DNA of 14,875 nucleotides from Hyphomicrobium sp. (lineage in GTDB: Bacteria; Pseudomonadota; Alphaproteobacteria; Rhizobiales; Hyphomicrobiaceae): NCBI GenBank assembly GCA_025927515.1, contig JAICLG010000040.1, positions 1 through 14,875 of the forward strand, in the 5' to 3' direction. Each line of letters starts with the position of its first letter. Within the stretch, counting starts at the first letter, position 1. The notes under the pieces are model-generated. The model had not been told where the DNA came from. It was given only the letters and a program-made list of their open reading frames with translations, and ran no database searches. This document shows, one piece after another, positions 7,171 to 13,757 of the stretch. The position numbers were made by a program, and so were the translations under genes.

Positions 7171-7962
7171 TTAGATCTTCCAGCCGCTGTGGATCGCGGC
7201 GATACCGCCGGTCAGGTTGCGATAGGCGACGCGCGAAAACCCGGCCTTGCGAACGAGCTCCGCGAACGCTTCCTGGTTGGGAAAGCGACGAATGCTCTCA
7301 ACGAGATAGCGGTAAGGCTCAGATGCGCCAGCCGCGATTTTGCCGAGGCGCGGAATAACTTCGAACGAATGGAAATCATAGAGACGGTCGAGAAACGGCA
7401 CCTGACATTGGGAAAATTCGAGGCATAGCCAGCGGCCGCCCGGTTTCAGGACCCGGTAGGCTTCCGCGAGGGCCTGCTCGACGTGGGTGACGTTGCGGAT
7501 GCCGAACGCGATCGTGTAGGCGTCGAAGCTGGCGCTTGCAAAGGGCAGGGCCTCGGCATTGCCCTCGACGCAGGTAATGCGATCTTCAAGCCCGGCGTCT
7601 GCGATGCGGCGGCGGCCGACGTTCAGCATTTCGGGACTGATGTCGCAGACGATGGCGCTTGTTGCCGGACCGCCGTCGCGCGCATAGCGCATCGCGATGT
7701 CGCCCGTGCCGCCGGCAACGTCGAGGAGCTTGAAGGGTGTTTCGCCGCGCGGTGCGTTCAGCATCGTGATCAGGTCGCGCTTCCACAGCCGGTGCAGACC
7801 GCCCGACATCAAGTCGTTCATCAGGTCGTAGCGCTCGGCAACGGATGCGAAGACCTCATTGACGAGGCCTTGGCGCTCGTTTTCCGGTACGGCGCGAAAG
7901 CCGAACGATGTGGTGTTTTCCGTGCGTGGTTCAGAACTGTTGTCGATCATGTCGTCCAGCAT
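7171..7962 (-). CDS. ubiE: UbiE, demethylubiquinone C-methyltransferase
   Basis: 263-residue class I SAM-dependent methyltransferase that performs the C-methylation step in ubiquinone (and menaquinone, where present) synthesis. Family marks: FGFRAVPENER (20-30), the YDLMNDLMSGGLHRLWK signature (45-61), the SAM-binding LLDVAGGTGDIA (79-90), CDISPEMLNVGRRR, FGIRNV and YRVLKPGGRW. Length matches the usual 250-260 residues. An ATG at 7950 (MIDNSSEP) would shorten it by four residues and is equally likely; neither has a clear ribosome site. It diverges from mutM across 65 bases. Confidence 0.96.
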   Translation of the reverse strand: MLDDMIDNSSEPRTENTTSFGFRAVPENERQGLVNEVFASVAERYDLMNDLMSGGLHRLWKRDLITMLNAPRGETPFKLLDVAGGTGDIAMRYARDGGPATSAIVCDISPEMLNVGRRRIADAGLEDRITCVEGNAEALPFASASFDAYTIAFGIRNVTHVEQALAEAYRVLKPGGRWLCLEFSQCQVPFLDRLYDFHSFEVIPRLGKIAAGASEPYRYLVESIRRFPNQEAFAELVRKAGFSRVAYRNLTGGIAAIHSGWKI

Positions 7963-8027
7963 AGCGGCGGTCTTTGTCTCGCGCTATCGTCAGCTCTCTT
8001 TAGGGTCAACCCCAACTTACGAATTTC

Positions 8028-8909
8028 ATGCCCGAACTTCCTGAAGTCGAAACCGTCTGCCGGGGGCTTGCTCCGGTGCTGGTCGGACGGCGCATCGCTG
8101 ATCTGGAAACGCGGCGGCCGGATCTCAGGTTTCCGTTTCCGGAGCGCTTTGCCGAGCGTCTGGTCGGGCAGCGGGTCACCAGTCTTGAACGCCGTGCGAA
8201 ATACCTGATTGCGGGGCTTTCGGGCGGCGAGGATCTCGTCATGCATCTCGGCATGACCGGGCGATTTACGATCGTACGGGACGGGCAGCGCGATACGCCG
8301 GGAGAGTATGCCCATTCCGTCGGACCCGACCCCGCGCACGATCACGTCGTGCTGCGTCTCTCGGGCGGTGCGCGCATCGTCTACAACGATCCGCGCCGGT
8401 TCGGCTTCATGGTCATGATGCCGCACGCGGAGCGGCCCGAACATCCGCTGTTCCATGGCCTCGGAGTCGAACCCCTCAGTGTCGATCTGACGCCCGAATA
8501 TCTGGCGCTGCGTGCACAGGGGAAGAAGGCAAATCTGAAAGCGTTCTTGATGGATCAACGCATCGTTGCCGGGCTCGGAAACATCTACGTTTCGGAAGCG
8601 CTCTTCCGCGCCGGGCTCTCACCAAACCGTGCGGCGCGTTCGCTGGCCGACCGGCGCGGGGCGCCGACCGAAAGGGCGAAGCTGCTCGTTCCTGCGATCC
8701 GAGACGTTCTGCTGCACGCCATCGATGCCGGCGGGTCGACACTGCGCGATTATCGCGACGCCAATGGCGCGTCAGGTGCCTTTCAAGATGCGTTTGCGGT
8801 TTACGACCGCGCTGGACAGGTGTGCCCGCGGCCGGGATGTGGCGGGGAGATCAGACGTAGAGTGCATGCGGGGCGCGCGAGCTTTTATTGTTCGCGCTGC
8901 CAGCGTTGA
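8028..8909 (+). CDS. mutM: MutM, formamidopyrimidine-DNA glycosylase
   Basis: 293-residue bifunctional base-excision enzyme that removes 8-oxoguanine and formamidopyrimidines and cleaves abasic sites. The N-terminus MPELPEVETV fixes the start: after Met removal Pro2 is the Schiff-base nucleophile and Glu3 the acid. Lys58 in RRAKYL corresponds to the conserved Lys of the family. The helix-two-turn-helix (KAFLMDQRIVAGLGNIYVSE) and the C-terminal zinc finger are present; the finger has C-x4-C spacing (CPRPGC) before FYCSRC, slightly wider than the C-x2-C of many relatives. No good ribosome site is seen. It ends 27 bases before the converging membrane-protein gene. Confidence 0.97.
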   Translation: MPELPEVETVCRGLAPVLVGRRIADLETRRPDLRFPFPERFAERLVGQRVTSLERRAKYLIAGLSGGEDLVMHLGMTGRFTIVRDGQRDTPGEYAHSVGPDPAHDHVVLRLSGGARIVYNDPRRFGFMVMMPHAERPEHPLFHGLGVEPLSVDLTPEYLALRAQGKKANLKAFLMDQRIVAGLGNIYVSEALFRAGLSPNRAARSLADRRGAPTERAKLLVPAIRDVLLHAIDAGGSTLRDYRDANGASGAFQDAFAVYDRAGQVCPRPGCGGEIRRRVHAGRASFYCSRCQR

Positions 8910-8936
8910 TGGGGGTTACAGCAGGCGCGGCCTTTG

Positions 8937-9584
8937 TTAGCGCGCGGGACGTTCGCTCAGAGCCGCATTCGTTTTGATGACGATGACGCTCAGGCACATG
9001 ACGGCGAAGCCGCCGGCGAGAAACAACTGGTTCGCCACCCAATCGCCTTTCAGCGACGACAGCTTGCCTGATTGGATCAGCCAGATGAGACCGAAGGCGA
9101 TGGCAAAGCCCTGATAGGACGCAAGGCGCACGGCGCGCTCGATTGCAGAGGGCGTCGATACCGCATCACCGGGATTGGAAAGCCGCCGCAGATAGAATGC
9201 GTGGGCGAGCGCGATAAGCAGCATCGCGGAGCCGTATTCCCAGCCATGCTGCCAATGCAGCTTGGTTCCGAGATAAACCGCATAGAAAGCGAGCCCGCAC
9301 CAGAGATAGGCGAGCATGATCAATCGCGTCGTTTGCCAAAGTGCATCGCGCTGGGTAACGCCGGGCTTTGCGGTCGTCCAAAGCGGCGCGTTGGTACGAA
9401 TTGCCGCCGCGATCAAGATAACGGCGAAGACAGCGGCGGCGATAGCGGCCTCTAATTTTCGGGAGGTGCTCGCCGCCATGTAGAGCGCGAACAAAGCCAT
9501 TGCGAGGGTCGCGATGAGCCAAGAGAGAGGAGGGCGTGGGGACATACCGAAAAGATCCGAGAGAGGATTGGTTTCAACCTGCAT
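8937..9584 (-). CDS. Six-helix membrane protein, paralogue of its upstream neighbour
   Basis: 215-residue protein of unknown function with about six hydrophobic segments (near residues 20-38, 43-63, 85-107, 113-132, 150-170, 184-205). It resembles the gene just upstream: same helix number and spacing, an aromatic stretch YLWCGLAFYAVYLG followed by W..GWEY, and a final DWVANQLFLAGGFAV segment aligning with DWAGNNVLFFGALAI. The chosen ATG overlaps the upstream stop in TGATG, giving a one-base overlap and coupled translation; a longer frame to 9671 lies inside the neighbour and is unlikely. No motif suggests an activity. Confidence 0.78.
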   Translation of the reverse strand: MQVETNPLSDLFGMSPRPPLSWLIATLAMALFALYMAASTSRKLEAAIAAAVFAVILIAAAIRTNAPLWTTAKPGVTQRDALWQTTRLIMLAYLWCGLAFYAVYLGTKLHWQHGWEYGSAMLLIALAHAFYLRRLSNPGDAVSTPSAIERAVRLASYQGFAIAFGLIWLIQSGKLSSLKGDWVANQLFLAGGFAVMCLSVIVIKTNAALSERPAR

Positions 9585-10168
9585 CACACGTGTGCGGGTG
9601 ATCGTAAAGCGTCGAGGCTGATCGCCGCGATCGCTAATGCACCGAAAAAGAGAACGTTGTTTCCTGCCCAATCAGCGTGGGCGACGTCGCGCGGAAACTT
9701 ATGGTCGGCGAACATGCTGGCGATGCCGACCGCCATGCCAACGATCTGCACCTGGACGAGAAGCCTGCCGGCTTTCACCAGAGCCGGATCGGAGCGTCCG
9801 GCGGCCCGGTCGCGATCGAGCATGTTCGCGAAGAGGATGCTGGCGAGCGCTGCAAATGAGAATCCGAGAAAGAACTGCCACCATTCCGGCCATCGCTTGT
9901 CGAGAACGACGACATACATCAGGAGGATCGCAAAGGCTCCCCAGGCCCAGACAAGGGCGAGATAGCGCGCCGTCGAACTTGCGATGGCGTTCGCCGGCGC
10001 TCCAGTATTGATCAGCCGCTGATGGTCCCAGACCGCCAGGATCACGATCGCCAGGGCAACCACCGCGCAGGCGGCGATTTGCAAGGTCGGATTATTGGTG
10101 GCCGCCGTCAAAACGGTTGCACAGACCGAAAGAGCGAGCCCGAATACCCATCCCAGAAGCGACAGCAT
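9584..10168 (-). CDS. Six-helix membrane protein, first of a tandem paralogous pair
   Basis: 194-residue integral membrane protein of unknown function. Hydrophobic segments lie near residues 4-23, 28-47, 68-88, 94-115, 130-150 and 167-187; a soluble loop with DRDRAAGRSDP follows helix 4. The ATG at 10168 follows a GGGGGAG ribosome site by about nine bases; a TTG at 10219 would extend it by 17 residues but has less support. Both genes of the pair read away from rpsT and end just after mutM. No transporter signature, charged helix motif or cofactor ligand set stands out. Confidence 0.78.
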   Translation of the reverse strand: MLSLLGWVFGLALSVCATVLTAATNNPTLQIAACAVVALAIVILAVWDHQRLINTGAPANAIASSTARYLALVWAWGAFAILLMYVVVLDKRWPEWWQFFLGFSFAALASILFANMLDRDRAAGRSDPALVKAGRLLVQVQIVGMAVGIASMFADHKFPRDVAHADWAGNNVLFFGALAIAAISLDALRSPAHV

Positions 10169-10307
10169 CGTCAGGAACTCCCCCACCTTAATGGTTCCAA
10201 GGCGTCTTTGGCCGCTCAACCGGCATTTGTATAGCGCCAGGATGCTCCTATACCTGCGCCGAACCGCCGCCCACGCAAGAAATACGCTCCCAAACCGCGG
10301 GGTTTCA

Positions 10308-10336
10308 TTGACCGCCGATTGGCATACAGCTATATC
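10308..10336 (+). promoter_or_regulatory. rpsT promoter
   Basis: TTGACC (10308-10313), a 17-base spacer, and TATATC (10331-10336), preceded by C, match the alphaproteobacterial housekeeping pattern CTTGAC-N17-CTATAT. Transcription would start near 10343 and leave a leader of about 110 bases before rpsT. Confidence 0.7.
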
Positions 10337-10403
10337 CCCGGCAAACCGTGCCTGGGTGTCTATCCGGGCCGATTCAGTTTTTCTTCAGCCTATAGCCCCG
10401 CTT

Positions 10404-10431
10404 CGCCCTTCGCACGGCGGAAGGCGCTTTT
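10404..10431 (+). promoter_or_regulatory. Leader hairpin upstream of rpsT
   Basis: CGCCCTTCGC (10404-10413) pairs with GCGGAAGGCG (10417-10426) at nine of ten positions including one G-T, followed by CTTTT. It lies in the rpsT leader 28 bases before the start codon. It could act as an attenuator or in S20 feedback control, which is inference. Confidence 0.4.
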
Positions 10432-10454
10432 GAACAAGCAGTAAGGACCTTTTC

Positions 10455-10721
10455 ATGGCTAATACGTCGTCGGCAAAGAAAGCCACGCGCCAAATGATCC
10501 GCCGTACCGAGACCAACAAGGCACGCCGCACCCGCGTCAAGGGCGAGATCCGTTCCGTTGAAGAAGCGATCAAGTCGGGCGATCAGGCGAAGGCCTTGGA
10601 AGCTCTCGCGGCTGCCGAACCCATTCTGGCGCGCAACGCTCAGAAGGGAATCATGCACAAGCGAACAGCGAGCCGGAAGGTTTCGAGATTGGCGCACCGT
10701 GTCAAGGCCATGTCGGCCTGA
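10455..10721 (+). CDS. rpsT: 30S ribosomal protein S20
   Basis: 88-residue basic, helical protein that binds 16S rRNA early in 30S assembly. MANTSSAKKATRQ at the N-terminus, the RRTETNKARRTRVKG segment and the C-terminal GIMHKRTASRKVSRLAHRVKA are diagnostic of S20, at the usual length. Start: AAGGA (10443-10447) seven bases before the ATG. It has its own promoter, leader hairpin and terminator, so it is probably monocistronic. Its position ahead of dnaA is typical of alphaproteobacteria. Confidence 0.98.
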   Translation: MANTSSAKKATRQMIRRTETNKARRTRVKGEIRSVEEAIKSGDQAKALEALAAAEPILARNAQKGIMHKRTASRKVSRLAHRVKAMSA

Positions 10722-10782
10722 AGTGCTCGGACGCAGCTCAGGGCAATTTTTCTCCCTGTTGCATATTCGCTACGGTAAAGAG

Positions 10783-10811
10783 CGGGCCCTTATCGGGCCC
10801 GTTGTTTTTTT
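10783..10811 (+). terminator. Rho-independent terminator of rpsT
   Basis: Stem CGGGCCC (10783-10789) / GGGCCCG (10795-10801), five-base loop, then TTG and seven T ending at 10811. It lies about 60 bases after the rpsT stop. Confidence 0.92.
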
Positions 10812-11032
10812 AGTGTCACTAACGCGCTGAAATCCCGCCTCCGGCGGAAAGTGAGCGGCGTTTTCCAGAGGGCCGCGAACCACAGATCGGCGCCCCCTTC
10901 AAGAATAAAATGACGGTACCATGACAGTGCAACGCGGTGCGGGCGGAGCATTTCGGCGGTGCGGAAATTCCTAGATGAGTCAGCGTCTTTTTGCACAGGA
11001 ACTCCGAAGTTACCTCGGTTCTCCCGGGCAGT

Positions 11033-11041
11033 TGTGGATAA
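11033..11041 (-). promoter_or_regulatory. Consensus DnaA box
   Basis: TGTGGATAA on the plus strand is the exact complement of the high-affinity box TTATCCACA. A one-mismatch box TTTTGCACA lies 36 bases upstream (10989-10997). Weaker two-mismatch candidates occur at 11073-11081 and 11144-11152. Only one box is perfect, so DnaA autoregulation is as likely as an origin. Confidence 0.7.
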
Positions 11042-11098
11042 CTTGATGGGCCACTCAGGGCGTGATTGGTGCTGTGGAAAGGCTTGTCGAGATAATGG

Positions 11099-11113
11099 TT
11101 ACCAGCTAGTTAA
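11099..11113 (+). promoter_or_regulatory. CtrA-like binding site
   Basis: TTAC-N7-TTAA differs by one base from the CtrA consensus TTAA-N7-TTAA. It lies 58 bases from the perfect DnaA box. In Caulobacter, CtrA sites near DnaA boxes block replication initiation. The site is seen; binding is inferred. Confidence 0.5.
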
Positions 11114-11179
11114 TAGGCAGTGGATGGCAGCGGGGTAACGCAATCGTTCACAGCGTTGAGTTGACGAGCGTCGCATCAG

Positions 11180-11201
11180 AAGCTTTGGCCAAGCTTTAGC
11201 C
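11180..11201 (+). repeat. Tandem 11-base direct repeat
   Basis: AAGCTTTGGCC (11180-11190) is followed directly by AAGCTTTAGCC (11191-11201), identical at ten of eleven positions. Its role is unknown; it could be a pair of protein-binding sites. Confidence 0.65.
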
Positions 11202-11274
11202 TTCGGGTGCATCGTCAAAATAGGTCAAGATCTCTGCATTAACCACGAGCTCTGTTGATGCAGAGCCCGAAGGC
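11199..11274. repeat. Long interrupted inverted repeat upstream of the rhodanese gene
   Basis: GCCTTCGGG-TGCATC (11199-11213) is complementary to GATGCA-CCCGAAGGC (11257-11274) apart from a three-base GAG insert, giving 15 pairs around a 43-base interior. Part of the right arm (ATGCAGAG, 11258-11265) can instead pair with CTCTGCAT (11232-11239), so two folds exclude each other. Confidence 0.65.
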
Positions 11275-11275
11275 A

Positions 11276-11308
11276 AAGACTTCCCCGAACTATACTCGGG
11301 GAAGTCTT
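11276..11308. repeat. Strong 13-base-pair hairpin
   Basis: AAGACTTCCCCGA (11276-11288) and TCGGGGAAGTCTT (11296-11308) are perfect reverse complements around a seven-base loop, ACTATAC. No T run follows on either strand, so it is not a standard terminator. It lies two bases after the preceding inverted repeat. Confidence 0.75.
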
Positions 11309-11351
11309 GCGCAGGTCTTTACCAATTCTAGTAATGCGTGAGAGGGGGCTG

Positions 11352-11795
11352 GTGGAAAACATTGCGGCTTCGCCGGTCGAGGACGTTCCCGTCCTCGAAA
11401 CGTGGGAGCGTCTTAAAGCCGATCCAAAAGCAGTTCTGGTGGACGTCCGTACGCGCGCCGAATGGTCGTTCGTCGGCATCCCGGATCTCAGCGGACTCGG
11501 TCGGGAGGTGTTGCTCATGGAGTGGCAGACGTTCCCCGACAGCAGGATCGCTTCGGACTTTCCGGATCGCCTGGGCGCGGCACTCGAAGCTCGTGGTGTC
11601 AAGACGACCGATCAGATTTTTTTCATTTGCCGCTCCGGCGGCCGCAGCCGGATGGCTGCAGAAGCGATGGCCGCGGCGGGATACCGGCGTTGCCTGAATG
11701 TGGCGGAAGGCTTCGAGGGGCCAATTGATGCCGACCGCCACAGGAGCCAGATCGCGGGCTGGAAATTTGCCCGCCTGGCCTGGGTGCAGGGTTAG
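11352..11795 (+). CDS. Single-domain rhodanese-like sulfurtransferase
   Basis: 147-residue cytoplasmic rhodanese-fold protein. The persulfide-carrying cysteine is Cys93 in the six-residue active loop CRSGGRS, preceded by the usual strand IFFI and followed by helix MAAEAMAAAGY and the NVAEGFEG segment. The N-terminal VLVDVRTRAEWSFVG is the standard first motif. The C-terminus GWKFARLAWVQG is the common closing pattern. The GTG start is chosen because GAGG (11342-11345) lies six bases before it; an ATG at 11334 would add six residues but has no ribosome site. It reads into dnaA with a 116-base gap and no terminator between, so the two may share a transcript. Substrate and partner are unknown. 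Confidence 0.85.
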   Translation: MENIAASPVEDVPVLETWERLKADPKAVLVDVRTRAEWSFVGIPDLSGLGREVLLMEWQTFPDSRIASDFPDRLGAALEARGVKTTDQIFFICRSGGRSRMAAEAMAAAGYRRCLNVAEGFEGPIDADRHRSQIAGWKFARLAWVQG

Positions 11796-11864
11796 CACCC
11801 GGACGTGCACGGATCGTGGCGCATTGCTCGGAGGGTTCTTGGGCATGCGGCACAAAAAATTGGG

Positions 11865-11887
11865 GGGACGCCTCAGGCCGGCGTCTC
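11865..11887 (+). promoter_or_regulatory. Hairpin in the dnaA 5' leader
   Basis: GGGACGCC (11865-11872) pairs with GGCGTCTC (11880-11887), eight pairs with one G-T, seven-base loop. It ends eleven bases before the dnaA ribosome site. Translational control of dnaA through its leader is known in Caulobacter; the same here is a guess. Confidence 0.4.
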
Positions 11888-11911
11888 GCGTATTTAGCGG
11901 GAGTAATCACG

Positions 11912-13438
11912 ATGCAGGCAGCAAAGACGGCAGAGGCGCAGGGTAGCAGCGGCGCACAGGGGTTGGCCGTTACCGAGACGGCGACTGACGCGGTTGAGGG
12001 CCGCGGTCAGAAAGTTCGGGCCATGCTTCGGGCACAGCTTGGCGATGAGATTTATTCAAGCTGGTTCAAGAGTCTCGAGTTCGAGAGCTTCGACGGTCGC
12101 ATCGTCAAAGTTTCGGTGCCGGTCAAGTTCGTGCGGAACTGGATCCAGGAGCACTATGCCGAACGTTTGCTGCACTGTGCGCGCGTCGAGTTCGCGACGG
12201 CCGAACGTGTCGAGGTCGTCTGGCGGCAGCCGGGCGCAAGCATGCAGCGGCCGGCCGAGCCGAAGCCTGCCGAGGCTCTGAGCGCCACGAAGACCGCGTC
12301 TCCGACTGCGCCGCAAACAGATAGCCCACAGCGCGTTTCGATGTTGCGCGCGCCGATCCCGCCCGCGCAGCGCACGTCGGCGGGAGGGCTTGAAGGTTCT
12401 CCGCTCGATCCGCGCTATACCTTCGACAGCTTCGTCGTAGGGGCCTCGAACCGCATGGCGCATGCCGGCGCGACGCAAGTTGCCGAAACTGTGCTGGCCG
12501 ACATTCCAGGCTACAATCCGCTTTATATCCACTCGGCAGTCGGGCTTGGAAAAAGCCATCTTCTGCAGGCCATCGCGTGGGAAGTGAAGCGTCGGGCGCC
12601 GACGGCGCAAGTGCTGTACCTGACCGCTGAGCGTTTTCGTTATCAGTTCGTCGAGGCGTTGCGCTCGTCCGATCCGCTGGCGTTCAAGGAGCGCTTCCGC
12701 AACATCCATATGTTGCTCATCGACGATCTCGAATTCCTGCAGGGCGAGCGGACCGAGCAAGAATTCGATCACATCATCAATGCGCTGCTCGACGGCGGCA
12801 AGCAGGTGGTCGTTGCGTCGGCGCGCGCCCCGAACCAGATCGAACGGCTCAACGAACGCATGCGCTCGCGCCTGCAGCGCGGACTCGTCACGGAGCTGAC
12901 GCCGCTTGATCATGAGCTGCGTCTCAAGGTGCTTGAGAAGCGGCTGGCCGAGAAGCGCGCCGCTGACCCGTCGTTCACGCTATCACGCGACGTCGTCGAT
13001 TTGCTGGCGCAGCGCCTGACGGAGAACGGTCGCGAGCTTGAAGGGGCGATCACGCGCCTCTATGCGACGTGGCAATACATGCGCACGCCGATCACCTTCG
13101 ATATCGCCGAGACGGTGATCCGCGATCTCGTGCAGAACCTCGAACCGCGGCGTATCAAGATCGAGGACATCCTGCGGATCATCTCGCGCCATTACGGCGT
13201 CTCGAAGGGCGATCTGCTGTCACAGCGCCGTCATCGGTCGGTCGTCTGGCCGCGCCAGATCGGCATGTACCTCGCAAAGCACCTGACGGCCCGGTCGCTG
13301 CCGGAAATCGGCCGGCGCTTTGGCGGCCGCGATCATACGACGGTGCTGCACGCCATCCGTAAGATCGAGGGTGAGATCACCAAAAATCCGCATCTCGGCG
13401 ACGAGCTTGAGGAATTGAAGCGGCTCCTCAATCATTGA
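11912..13438 (+). CDS. dnaA: Chromosomal replication initiator DnaA
   Basis: 508-residue AAA+ initiator that binds DnaA boxes and melts the origin. Order: domain I near 30-105 with the W-F segment YSSWFKSLEF; a proline- and alanine-rich linker (about 108-165); the ATPase with Walker A AVGLGKSHLL (Lys214, Ser215) and Walker B LLIDDLEF (268-275); domain IV with the helix-turn-helix and signature GRDHTTV (472-478). The start at 11912 has GGGAG (11899-11903) eight bases before the ATG; the frame is open upstream to 11816 but that extension looks non-coding. Sensor 1 reads VVVASARAP, with Ala304 where most DnaA proteins have Asp. The first Walker glycine is Ser208, a change I recall from other rhizobial DnaA. 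Confidence 0.97.
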   Translation: MQAAKTAEAQGSSGAQGLAVTETATDAVEGRGQKVRAMLRAQLGDEIYSSWFKSLEFESFDGRIVKVSVPVKFVRNWIQEHYAERLLHCARVEFATAERVEVVWRQPGASMQRPAEPKPAEALSATKTASPTAPQTDSPQRVSMLRAPIPPAQRTSAGGLEGSPLDPRYTFDSFVVGASNRMAHAGATQVAETVLADIPGYNPLYIHSAVGLGKSHLLQAIAWEVKRRAPTAQVLYLTAERFRYQFVEALRSSDPLAFKERFRNIHMLLIDDLEFLQGERTEQEFDHIINALLDGGKQVVVASARAPNQIERLNERMRSRLQRGLVTELTPLDHELRLKVLEKRLAEKRAADPSFTLSRDVVDLLAQRLTENGRELEGAITRLYATWQYMRTPITFDIAETVIRDLVQNLEPRRIKIEDILRIISRHYGVSKGDLLSQRRHRSVVWPRQIGMYLAKHLTARSLPEIGRRFGGRDHTTVLHAIRKIEGEITKNPHLGDELEELKRLLNH

Positions 13439-13757
13439 TTGCGGGACTGACCGGACATTGACCGCGGCGTCCCCAAGCCGCGGCCTCAACGGCGTAAGGC
13501 CGGCCATCCCAAGCCCTCGGGACGCCGGCCTTGCTGTTTCAGGCCGCGGTTCTGATATGAAAGGCGGAAATGCCGTCTGGCCGCTACATCTCTGCTTGAA
13601 ATGTGGGCGGCGTTCGGTTCTGATCCCCTCCCGTGAGCGATTCCGCTGCGAAGCCGCTTCTGGGCGCCCGCGGGCCACCCTTTGGGCGTGATTGCCACCG
13701 GCGGCGTGCCAATGCCGCCATTCCACGCGCTCTCCGAAATCAGGACTGAGGACAGAC
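13439..13757. other. Structured dnaA-dnaN spacer
   Basis: 319 bases without a convincing gene. The first 115 bases are packed with GC-rich inverted repeats. The remainder (13560-13745) shows no clear element. A GAGGAC ribosome site precedes dnaN. A 77-codon frame here has no family features. Confidence 0.6.
13462..13550 (+). repeat. Nested and competing inverted repeats after dnaA
   Basis: Inner stem AAGGCCGGC (13496-13504) / GCCGGCCTT (13524-13532), with TCCC/GGGA inside, forms a strong hairpin followed by GCTGTTTC, a possible weak dnaA terminator. Outer stem CCGCGGCCT (13478-13486) / AGGCCGCGG (13541-13549) encloses it. Rival pairings are CCGCGGC (13462-13468) / GCCGCGG (13477-13483), and GGCGTCCC (13466-13473) / GGGACGCC (13519-13526). 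Confidence 0.65.

Larger units (their letters stand above)
10169..10454. other. Divergent intergenic region before rpsT
   Basis: The region holds the rpsT promoter (10308-10336) and leader with a hairpin (10404-10426). No gene or clear element is seen between 10190 and 10300. Confidence 0.6.
10812..11351. other. Non-coding region before the rhodanese gene; candidate dnaA control/origin region
   Basis: About 540 bases with no convincing gene. A DnaA box, a CtrA-like site, a GANTC site (GAGTC, 10977-10981), tandem and inverted repeats and a strong hairpin lie in the second half and are listed separately. 10830-10970 shows nothing recognisable. Base composition is not markedly AT-rich, so no obvious unwinding element is seen. 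Confidence 0.6.

Noticed and set aside
10790..10996. 68-codon minus-strand frame between rpsT and the rhodanese gene
   Set aside because: It has no clear ribosome site, runs into the rpsT terminator, and shows no family features.
11276..11308. Hairpin as a conventional terminator
   Set aside because: The stem is strong, but neither strand carries a run of T after it, so it is reported as a structural repeat only.
13458..13691. 77-codon frame in the dnaA-dnaN spacer
   Set aside because: It runs through the nested GC inverted repeats, lacks a ribosome site, and has no recognisable domain.
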